The position numbers were made by a program, and so were the translations under genes. A stretch of DNA of 32,171 nt from JBBDYQ01 sp035553855 (GTDB lineage Bacteria; Actinomycetota; Thermoleophilia; Solirubrobacterales; Thermoleophilaceae), in contig DATMJO010000084.1 in the NCBI GenBank assembly GCA_035553855.1, forward strand, positions 1-32,171. Reading direction: 5' to 3'. Below are positions 1 through 7,900 of the stretch, in pieces. The notes beneath the pieces are model-generated. The model searched no databases and had not been told where the DNA came from. It saw only the letters and a list, made by a program, of their open reading frames with translations. Within the stretch, counting starts at the first letter, position 1; each line of letters opens with the position of its first letter.

Positions 1-553
1 GACGTTGAGGTTGCGGCCGTAGTCGGTCTCGATCTCGTTGATCGCGGCGAGGTGCTCCCAGCGCACCCCGTACTGGATCCCCGCGGCCTGGTAGATCGGC
101 AACAAGAACGGCGGCACCCGGAACTTCCGGATCACGAAGTCGGGCAGCCCCTCCCGGAACGAGTCCGCCGGCAGCTCGCCGAACTCGACGGGGGCGGGAG
201 TGGGCGCCTCGGGCCTCGCTTCCCGCTCGCGGGTCTTGCGCTTCGCGGGGCGGCGTCTGCGCGAGCCACGCCGCTCGGGCTCGGGGGGGGAGGGTGACCT
301 CGAAGGTCTCGGGTCTCCGCCGCGGCGCTTCCGTGTCCGGCCCGCCGGCATCCGGCTCCGCCGCCTGCGGGGCCGGCTCGGGCGACCGCGGAGCCGGCGC
401 CTCGGCCGCGGGCGGAGGCGCGGCGACCCGCTGCGGCTGGGCGGAGGCGTACGGCGGCGAGCCGAGGGCCGCGCAGACCGCGCCTGCGCCTGCGAGCGCG
501 AGCAGCGCCCGCCAGGACGCCCGCCCGGCGCCCGTCGCCTCACCCCTGATCAT
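1..553 (-). pseudogene. Secreted lytic transglycosylase (SLT-type), 5' part, frameshifted and cut by the window edge
   Basis: Reading leftwards from ATG at 553, the protein starts with a signal peptide (MIRG..., hydrophobic core ALLALAGAGAVCAALG, then YASA) and a long Pro/Ala-rich linker. Positions 1-180 encode, in a different frame, an SLT-type muramidase segment: PPFLLPIYQAAGIQYGVRW followed by the helix AAINEIETDYGRN, whose Glu is the expected catalytic acid. The two frames are joined only if the run of eight G at 283-290 is read as seven or ten bases. The linker in the downstream frame is basic (GSRRRRPAKRKTRERE). This is either a real frameshift or a homopolymer sequencing error; the normal codon use on both sides favours error or a recent event. 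The family cleaves the peptidoglycan glycan strand outside the membrane. The C-terminus lies beyond base 1. Family confident; intactness uncertain. Confidence 0.75.
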
Positions 554-651
554 CGCGTGCCCCCACCGCACACGGCATCTTGCACCACGGCGCCCCTGTT
601 CCTCCCCGGCCGCGCGGCTGTCCCGCCGCGGCGTGGGCGGTTGCCTCTCTC

Positions 652-657
652 TAGAGT
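652..657 (+). promoter_or_regulatory. Probable -10 box (TAGAGT) of a leaderless promoter
   Basis: TAGAGT fits the actinobacterial TANNNT -10 pattern and ends 7 bases before the ATG at 665, which would place the transcript start at or next to the start codon. No Shine-Dalgarno is seen before that ATG. No convincing -35 was found. Confidence 0.4.
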
Positions 658-664
658 CCCGCGG

Positions 665-1468
665 ATGCTGAAGGGGCTCGAGGGGCGGCGGGCGCTCGTC
701 ACGGGCGCCTCCGGGGGAATCGGCCGCGCCATCGCGGTCGACCTCCACGCGCGAGGGGCCCATGTGATCGTCAGCGGCCGCCGTGCCGAAGTGCTCGACT
801 CGCTCGCCGCCGGGCTGGGCGGCCGCTGCGAGGTCGTCCGGGCCGATCTCGCGGACCGTCGCGACACCGAGGCGCTAGCGGAGGTCGCAGCCGGGGTGGA
901 CGTGCTGATCGCCAACGCGGGCCTGCCCGGGACGGGCCGGCTCGAGGAGTACTCGGACGAGCAGCTCGATCGCGTGCTCGACGTGAACCTGCGCGCCCCG
1001 ATCGTGCTCGCCCGGTCGGCGGCGCCCCCGATGGCGCTCCGCGGGGAGGGCGCGATCGTGTTCATGGGGTCGGCCTCGGGCAAGACCACCACGGGCAACC
1101 AGTCGCTCTACTGCGGCACGAAGTTCGGCCTCCGCGGCTTCGCCCTGTCGCTGCGCGAGGACATGCACGGCAGCGGCGTGGGCGTGACGCACGTCGCTCC
1201 CGGCCCGATCCTCGAAGCGGGGATGTTCGCCGACACCGGCCTCGGCGTCCCGCGGGGATCAGGCGCTCGGACGCCCCGTCATGTGACCGCGGCCGTGGCA
1301 CGCGCGATCGAGAGGGCGCCGGCCGAGATCGACGTGGCGTCCGTGCAGCTCCGCCTCATCGGGCGCGTGTTCCTCACCGCGCCGGGGCTCTTCAACGCCC
1401 TCGGCCGGCACATGGGGGCCACGAGGATCGCAGCGGACTTCGCGGATCGCCAGAGCGCCAAGCGCTGA
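665..1468 (+). CDS. Short-chain dehydrogenase/reductase (SDR)
   Basis: This 267-residue protein is a classical NAD(P)-dependent SDR. The cofactor motif TGASGGIG is at residues 13-20, NAG at 84-86, the structural Asn at about 108, the catalytic Ser near 136 and the YxxxK pair (Y149, K153) in SLYCGTKFG. The length is typical of classical SDRs. The substrate cannot be told from sequence; such enzymes reduce or oxidise ketones and alcohols in lipid or secondary metabolism. ATG 665 is chosen because it gives the usual short lead before the Rossmann motif and because a -10 box lies just upstream; the reading frame is open further upstream, but that stretch looks non-coding and overlaps the divergent gene's promoter. 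The gene is divergent from the transglycosylase and followed by an 80-bp gap. Confidence 0.9.
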   Translation: MLKGLEGRRALVTGASGGIGRAIAVDLHARGAHVIVSGRRAEVLDSLAAGLGGRCEVVRADLADRRDTEALAEVAAGVDVLIANAGLPGTGRLEEYSDEQLDRVLDVNLRAPIVLARSAAPPMALRGEGAIVFMGSASGKTTTGNQSLYCGTKFGLRGFALSLREDMHGSGVGVTHVAPGPILEAGMFADTGLGVPRGSGARTPRHVTAAVARAIERAPAEIDVASVQLRLIGRVFLTAPGLFNALGRHMGATRIAADFADRQSAKR

Positions 1469-1512
1469 GCGGCCTCCAGCTCGCTGCCCCTGACCTGGAC
1501 GGATGTTCGATT

Positions 1513-1524
1513 GGGGGATCCCCC
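1513..1524. repeat. Perfect 12-bp palindrome between the SDR and the GGDEF/EAL gene
   Basis: GGGGGATCCCCC lies 25 bp before the GTG start of the cyclic di-GMP enzyme, in an 80-bp intergenic gap, inside a larger imperfect dyad (CGAT...ATCG). With no loop bases it would fold poorly as a hairpin, so an operator is as likely as a terminator. Low certainty; it could be chance in GC-rich DNA. Confidence 0.25.
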
Positions 1525-1548
1525 GGCGATCGGGACACTGGGTCGTCC

Positions 1549-3618
1549 GTGAAGGCTGCCGCATCAGCCCGGGACACCCCTGGCGAACTCGGAATGCTCG
1601 AGCTCGAGCTGAGCCGGCGCCGCCTGGCCGAGGCGGAGAGCCTCGCCCGCGTCGGCAGCTGGGAGTGGGACGTGGCTGCGGACAGGGTCACCTGGTCCGA
1701 CCAGCTCTTCCGGATCTACGGGCTCGAGCCGCAGTCGCTCGAGCCCACCTACGAGGCGTTCCTCGAGCGCGTGCACCCCGACGATCGGGAATCCGTGGAC
1801 GCGCGCAACCACAAGGCGTTCGCCGACCACCGGCCGTTCGAGGACGTGAAGCGTGTCGTGCGGCCGGACGGCAGCGTCTTCCTGATGCGCACCCAGGGCG
1901 AGGTGATCGAGGACGACGAGGGCGGAGTCGCGAGGATGATCGGTGTCTGCGAGGACGTCACCGAGCGGGTCGAGGCCGAGAGGACGCGCTCCGCGCTCGC
2001 CGCGATCGTGACGAGCTCCCACGACGCGATCTGGAGCTACGACCTCGGTGGCAGGATCACGAGCTGGAACCCCGGGGCCGAGCGGCTGTTCGGCTACACC
2101 GAGGAGGAGGCGCTCGGATGCCCGGTCTCGATCCTCGTCCCCCAGGGGCAGGTGGCCGAGCACAGGCGCACCCACGAGCTGGCCGGCGCCGGCGAGGCGG
2201 TCGAGGAGTTCGACACGCGCAGGCTCCGGAACGGCGGCCGCGAGATGGATGTCTCGATCGCCCTGTCGCCCGTCAAGGACGCGAGCGGCGAGGTCACCGC
2301 CATCTCGGCGATCGCCCAGGACATCGCCGAGCGCAAGCGGCTCGAGACGGAGATCCGGTGGCTCGCGAGCCACGATCCCCTGACCGGGCTCTACAACCGC
2401 AGCCGCTTCGAGGAGGACCTGTCGGCCGCGCTGGCGCGCGCCTCGCGACGGCGCGCCCGCGGCTCGGTCGTCCTGCTCGACCTCGACAACTTCAAGTTCG
2501 TCAACGACACCTACGGCCACAGGGCGGGTGACGCCCTGGTCCGCGCCGTGGCCGGGGCGCTCCAGAAGCGCCTCCGGCTGACGGACGTGCTGGCCCGTCT
2601 CGGCGGAGACGAGTTCGCCATCCTGATGGAGGACACCGAGGAGGAGCGCGCCGCGTCGCTGGCGCGCGATCTGCTGGAGACGGTGCGCGCGACGGCCATA
2701 TCGATCGAGGGCCACGCGATCCGGGTCACGACGAGCGCGGGAGCCTCCATGTTCACGGGCAGCGAGTCCGGCGAGGCCGTGCTCGCGGCAGCCGACCGCG
2801 CGATGTACGAGGCGAAGGACGCGGGCCGCGACCGGGTGGTGGTGCACTCACCGGGCAGGAGCGCGGCCTCACACGACCAGCACCGGACCGGCTGGGAGGC
2901 GATGATCCGCGAGGCGCTCGAGGGCGACGGGTTCGTGCTCCATTGCCAGCCGATCGTCGAGCTCGCATCGGGGCGGGTCACGCGTCACGAGCTGCTGCTC
3001 AGGATGCGGGGCGACGACGGCCTCATCGCGCCCGCGTCGTTTCTCGCTGTCGCGGAGCGGCTGGGGCTGGTGGGGCGCATCGACCGCTGGGTTGTCGAGT
3101 CCGCCCTCGGGCTGCTGGCCGACAGCGACGACGACCTGGTGTTCGAGGTGAACCTCTCCGGCCAGTCGGTCGGCGACCGCCGCCTGCTCGAGCGCATCGA
3201 GGAGGGCCTGGCGGACCGCCGCGTCGATCCCGAGCGGTTGATCTTCGAGATCACCGAGACCGCCGCCATCACGAACATGGACGACGCCCGGCTTTTCGCC
3301 GAGGCGCTGACCCGGCTCGGCTGCCGGGTGGCCATCGACGACTTCGGCGCGGGCTTCGGGAGCTTCTACTACCTCAAGCACCTGCCGGCCGATCTGCTGA
3401 AGATCGACGGCGACTTCGTTCGGGCGCCGCGGACCGTGACCGACGAGCTCGTGATCGAGGCGATCGTGCGCATCGCGCGCGGGCTCGGTAAGAAGACCGT
3501 GGCCGAGTACGTCGAGGACCAGCAGACCATGGACATGCTCCGCGCGCGCGGCGTCGACTACGCGCAGGGGTTCCACGTGGGGCGCCCGGTGCCCGTCGAG
3601 GAGCTCGGCCGCCGCTAG
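1549..3618 (+). CDS. PAS-PAS-GGDEF-EAL cyclic di-GMP synthase/phosphodiesterase
   Basis: This 689-residue soluble sensor protein has two PAS domains (about 30-140, with RVGSWEWDV, and 145-265), a GGDEF domain (about 272-435) and an EAL domain (about 448-685). The diguanylate cyclase active site is intact (LGGDEF, 352-356). An inhibitory RxxD site (R343, D346) lies exactly five residues before it, suggesting product inhibition. The EAL domain has a variant ELL (481-483) but keeps the usual metal and catalytic residues: N535, E570, D597-D598, K618, E653 and Q672. So both synthesis from GTP and hydrolysis to pGpG look possible. There are no membrane segments, so the PAS domains should sense a cytoplasmic signal. 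Start: GTG 1549; ATG 1594 is an alternative that removes only 15 residues. The stop overlaps the first bases of the kgd-derived repeat. A cyclic di-GMP riboswitch occurs in the same window. Confidence 0.93.
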   Translation: MKAAASARDTPGELGMLELELSRRRLAEAESLARVGSWEWDVAADRVTWSDQLFRIYGLEPQSLEPTYEAFLERVHPDDRESVDARNHKAFADHRPFEDVKRVVRPDGSVFLMRTQGEVIEDDEGGVARMIGVCEDVTERVEAERTRSALAAIVTSSHDAIWSYDLGGRITSWNPGAERLFGYTEEEALGCPVSILVPQGQVAEHRRTHELAGAGEAVEEFDTRRLRNGGREMDVSIALSPVKDASGEVTAISAIAQDIAERKRLETEIRWLASHDPLTGLYNRSRFEEDLSAALARASRRRARGSVVLLDLDNFKFVNDTYGHRAGDALVRAVAGALQKRLRLTDVLARLGGDEFAILMEDTEEERAASLARDLLETVRATAISIEGHAIRVTTSAGASMFTGSESGEAVLAAADRAMYEAKDAGRDRVVVHSPGRSAASHDQHRTGWEAMIREALEGDGFVLHCQPIVELASGRVTRHELLLRMRGDDGLIAPASFLAVAERLGLVGRIDRWVVESALGLLADSDDDLVFEVNLSGQSVGDRRLLERIEEGLADRRVDPERLIFEITETAAITNMDDARLFAEALTRLGCRVAIDDFGAGFGSFYYLKHLPADLLKIDGDFVRAPRTVTDELVIEAIVRIARGLGKKTVAEYVEDQQTMDMLRARGVDYAQGFHVGRPVPVEELGRR

Positions 3619-3781
3619 GAGAAGGCGAGCGCGGCTCTCACGAGGCGCGCCTGCTCCGCGCGGTGGGCGGCGGCGTAGCCCTCGCCGGGGCTCGCGCGCC
3701 AGTCGCGCCCGACGTAGCGGTACTCGACGCCCGGCGGCAGGATGGCGTCGAGCTTGGGCTTCATGAACGAGCGGGCGCCCA
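3617..3781 (-). repeat. Distal copy of a 165-bp direct repeat: detached 3' end of the kgd gene
   Basis: These 165 bases match 4904-5068 with only five substitutions. Read leftwards they encode the last 54 residues of the 2-oxoglutarate dehydrogenase (from GARSFMKPK to ALAFS) followed by TAG. Four differences are synonymous and the fifth is Val to Ile. Homology stops abruptly at 3782, where foreign-looking DNA begins. There is no upstream kgd coding sequence, so this is a remnant, not a gene. Its position suggests it is the footprint of an insertion at the 3' end of kgd. Confidence 0.92.
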
Positions 3782-3797
3782 GTACGGCTAGCCTCGG

Positions 3798-4409
3798 ATG
3801 GAAGGGGTACCCTGGCACCTCGTGGGGCTCGACGCACGCGCGGAGAAATTGCTTGAAGCCGAATACCGCGACCTCCTGGCGCTTCGCAGCAGGAGTGCGG
3901 ACGAGCAGGTCGTATGGAGGCGCGCCGCCTCCGCTGGCGGTGTCTTCCGCGCTCTCGTTGAGCTGGATCTGCTGACCGCATCCGCGCGTACTCGATGGGA
4001 GCGCAAGCTGGCGGAGCCTTTGGGGTCGCCGGCCGCCGGAACAGCGGCGTCGGGCGGGGGTCATGAGGAGTCCTTGGCGGAGACGTCCCGACCGCTCCGA
4101 GTCGTCGATCTTACGTCGTATGGCGAACTCGGAATACGCCGCTTGATCAGCCTCGAGATCTTCGACGCTGCGATGGCACTCCGATGGATGTTCAATGCGC
4201 GCAGCAGTTCCCTTCCACCAGGCGATCCGACCATTCGCGACGACCAGCTGAGGACATACCGGATTGTCGCCGGTCGCGCCTATACCTTTGCCGACGCTGG
4301 GCCGATCCGGGGCGAAACCATCTATGCGCCCACGATCTCGACTGCGACTCAGTTCCTCACTGTGGCCGACGGTGACAGAGAGTTGCTGATTCGTCTGACC
4401 GGGAGGTAG
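3798..4409 (+). CDS. Hypothetical protein in the inserted segment
   Basis: This 203-residue ORF begins 17 bp inside the inserted DNA. No catalytic motif, signal peptide or membrane helix is visible. The N-terminal third is helical and charged (AEKLLEAEYRDLLALRSRS). The C-terminal part (VVDLTSYGELGIRRLISLEI, then ALRWMF, TIRDDQLRTYRIV and IRGETIYAP) looks like a beta-rich domain. It resembles in style the small unknown proteins with a DDLGT-Y motif common in actinobacteria, but I cannot name a family. It uses more A/T-ending codons than its neighbours, consistent with transfer. An antisense frame runs open through it into the kgd remnant; I read that as chance. Confidence 0.6.
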   Translation: MEGVPWHLVGLDARAEKLLEAEYRDLLALRSRSADEQVVWRRAASAGGVFRALVELDLLTASARTRWERKLAEPLGSPAAGTAASGGGHEESLAETSRPLRVVDLTSYGELGIRRLISLEIFDAAMALRWMFNARSSSLPPGDPTIRDDQLRTYRIVAGRAYTFADAGPIRGETIYAPTISTATQFLTVADGDRELLIRLTGR

Positions 4410-4901
4410 GCTGGACCGACGCCGAGATGCGCCGCCAGGTTCGGTGCATCTCGCCTCATCTTGCAGGCATCGAAGGCGATGTTTGCGGTGACCTGGCCTT
4501 GGGTGAGGCGGGACCGGTGGACGTGGTCGTGGTGTAGAACGCAAGGTGGGTGTCGAGTTCGCCGCGGCGGCCGGCGAGGCCGGGGGGGGTAACGCGTGAA
4601 CGCGGGGCGCCGGCCCGCCCTCATCGAGGTCTTCTTGTGGAGTGGAGTGCCCCGCTTTGGGGGATCACTTTGACCGCTGGGGCCGTTGGGGTCGGAAAGT
4701 TGGGGTCCGGACGGGAGCCAAAGTGCCGCGGTCTTATTCGCGAACGAAACGAGACGCGGTGAGCTGCTCCAGGCTGAACGCGGCGGAGAAGGCGAACACA
4801 ACCGCCCCGCGAGACGATCGCCGAGCGCCGCGGGCTGTCCCCCCGGCGCGCCGCCGCCAGAGCGCCGCGGGCGGTGGACCCGTCTTCTGCGCCTCAGGCC
4901 G
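4410..4901. other. Gene-free tail of the inserted segment, possible mobile-element remnant
   Basis: These 492 bases hold no ORF with recognisable protein character on either strand; the short open frames are compositional. Around 4670-4720 there are degenerate short direct repeats (variants of GACCGCTGGGGCC and GTTGGGGTC) of the kind seen in non-coding ends of decayed insertion sequences. No terminal inverted repeat, transposase or integrase motif was found. The segment ends at the kgd stop codon. I regard it as the non-coding part of the island; the mobile-element origin is a guess. Confidence 0.35.
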
Positions 4902-7900
4902 TCAGGAGAAGGCGAGCGCGGCTCTCACGAGGCGCGCCTGCTCGGCCCGGTGGGCGGCGGCATAGCCCTCGCCGGGGCTCGCGCGCCAGTCGCGCCCGAC
5001 GTAGCGGTACTCGATGCCGGGCGGCAGGATGGCGTCGAGCTTGGGCTTCATGAACGAGCGGGCGCCCATGTTGCGCGGCTCCTCCTGGACCCACACCACC
5101 TCGCGCAGCGCGGGGTAGGAGTCCATCAGCTCACGAAGCTGCGACTCCGGGAACGGGTAGAGCAGCTCGCAGCGGGCGATCGCGACATGGCGCTGCTCGG
5201 CGCGGCGCTCGTGGCCCTGGATGTCGTAGTAGATCTTGCCCGAGCACAGCACGAGGCGGGTGACCTCCTCCCGCGGACCGGCGGGCGCCGGGTCGTCGAG
5301 CACGAAGCTGAAGGCCGAGTCCGAGAGCTCCTCGAGGCGTGACGCGGCGGCCGGCAGGCGCAGCAGGCTCTTCGGCGTCATCACGACGAGCGGGCGGGCC
5401 TTCTTGACGAGCGCCTGGCGCCGCAGCAGGTGGAAGTACTGGGCGGGGGTGGTGCAGTTCGCGACGCGGATGTTGCCCTCGGCGGCGAGCTGGAGGAAGC
5501 GCTCCAGGCGGCCGCTCGAGTGCTCCGGGCCCGAGCCCTCGTAGCCGTGCGGGAGCAGCAGCGTCAGACGGGTCGTCTGCCCCCACTTCGCGAGCCCGGA
5601 GACGATGAACTGGTCGATGATCACCTGCGCCGAGTTCACGAAGTCGCCGAACTGCGCCTCCCAAATCACGAGCGCGTCCGGCGCCTGGGCGCTGTAGCCG
5701 TACTCGAAGCCGAGGCAGGCGATCTCCGACAGCGGGCTGTTGTGGAGCTCGAACGGCGCCGTGGCGTTGGGGAGGCGCTGGATCGGGGCCACGCGCTCGC
5801 CGGTCGAGGAGTCGCTCAGGACCATGTGCCGCTGGCTGAAGGTGCCGCGCTCGGTGTCCTGCCCGGTCAGCCTGATCGGGACGCCCTGGCACAGCAGCGA
5901 CGCGAACGCGAGGGCCTCGGCCTGCGCCCAGTCGATGCCCAGGGCGTCCTCGCCGGTGGCGGTCAGCGCCTCGCGCCTGCGCTCGAGCTGTGGCTTGAGC
6001 TTGCGGTGGATGTTGAAGCCGTCGGGCACGCGCAGGAGCTGCTCGTTCAGGGTCACGAGCGTCTCGGCCGGGACCGCGGTCTTCGGCTCGGGGCTCTGCG
6101 AGCGGTCGAGCTCGTGCTCGCCGGTGTCGGGCCCGGCCGCCATCGACTCCTTGAGCGCCGCGTGGGCGTCGGCGAGCCGCTGGTAGCGCTCGCTCGCGAT
6201 CTGCTCGGACTCCTCCTTGGGGATGACGCCCTCGGCCGCGAGCCGCTCGGCGTAGATCGCCCGCACGGGCGGGTGCTTCTTGATGCGCTCGTACATGACG
6301 GGCTGGGTGTAGGCGGGCTCGTCGGTCTCGTTGTGGCCGAAGCGCCGGTAGCCCACGAGGTCGATCAGCGCGTCACGGCTGAAGCGGTCCCGGAACGCGA
6401 ACGCGAGGCGCACCGCGGCGATGCACGCCTCGACGTCGTCGGCGTTCACGTGGATGATCGGGATGTCGAAGCCCTTGGCGAGGTCGGACGCGTACCGCGT
6501 CGAGCGCGAATCGCCCGGGTCGGTCGTGAAGCCGAGCTGGTTGTTCGCGATGATGTGGATGTGGCCGCCGGTCGAGTAGCCGGGCAGGCCCTGGAGGTTC
6601 ATCGTCTCGGCCACGACGCCCTGCCCGGGGAAGGCAGCGTCGCCGTGGATGATCACGGGGAGGACGAGCGAGAAGTCCACCGTCGCCTCGCGCGCCTTGC
6701 GGCTGGTCTGGTCGGCCCGCGCCCGGCCCGTGATGACCGGGTTGACGTACTCGAGGTGGCTCGGGTTGGGCGACAGCGTGACGGTGATCCCCTTCTCCGA
6801 GCGCCGCGTCTTGTAGGTGCCCGACGCGCCGTAGTGGTACTTCACGTCGCCCGTGCCGCCCTCGGGCTGCGCGGTGTCGACCTCGAGGCTCGACTCGCCC
6901 TCGAACTCGGCGAGGATCGCCTCGTAGGGGCGCCCGACGGTGTGGGCCTGAACGTTGAGCCGGCCACGATGGGCCATCCCGAGCACGACCTCGCGCGATC
7001 CGGCGGACGCCGCGAGCTCGATGATCTCGTCGAGCATCGGGACGAGTGCATCGAGCCCCTCGATCGAGAACTGCTTCTTGCCGAGGAACGCCTTGTGCAG
7101 GTAGCTCTCTAGCGCCTCCACCTCGGACAGCCTGGAGAGAAGCTGCCGCTTCTCCCCCTCCGACATCGGCTTGCGGTGCTCGCCCCACTCGACCGTCTGA
7201 CGGAGCCAGACTCGCTGCTCGTGGTCGGCGATGTGCTCGATCTCGTATGCGATCGAGCCGCAGTAGGTCTCCCGCAGGTGGGGCAGCGCCTCCGCGAACG
7301 TCTCGCCTGGCACAGCGATGCGCAGGACGTGAGCAGGGATGGCCTCCATGAGCTCGGGCGTGAGGTTGACCGTCTCCGGGTCGAGCGCGGGATCGCCGAG
7401 CGGGACCACGCCGAGCGGGTCCACGCGCGCCGCGAGGTGGCCGTGCATCCGGTGCGCCTTGACGACGCTCGTGGCCGCCTGCACCGCCTGGAGCAGCGAC
7501 TCGTCCGGGTCGGCGGAGACGGCCGGTGCTATCGACGCGGGGACCGGCTCGGAGCTCGTGACGACCGGGTCGACGCTGCTCGCCTCGACGCGCTCGCCCT
7601 CCACGCCGAGGGCCTCGAAGACACGCTCATAGAAGCCGTCCTCGCCCTGGAGCAGCTCGTCGATCCGCTTGAGGAAGGCGCCCGACTCGGCTCCCTGGAT
7701 GATGCGGTGGTCGTAGGTGCTCGTCATCGTCATCACCTTGGAGATGCCGAGCTCGGCGATGCGGGACTGGTCGGTCGCCGAGAAGCCCGCCGGATAGCCG
7801 ATCGCCCCGGTGGCGACGATCGTGCCCTGGCCCGGCATGAGCCGCGGCACGGACGCGACCGTCCCGATGCCGCCAGGGTTGGTGAGCGTGATGTTCGCGC

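Noticed and set aside
554..664. Possible cyclic di-AMP (ydaO-type) riboswitch before the lytic transglycosylase
   Set aside because: Such riboswitches often precede wall hydrolase genes, but the 111-bp gap is too short and lacks the conserved GGGTGAA-type blocks.
3615..4544. 309-codon minus-strand frame running through the insert into the kgd remnant
   Set aside because: Its first 250 codons have no protein-like pattern and lie antisense to the better ORF at 3798-4409; only the last 54 codons are kgd-derived.
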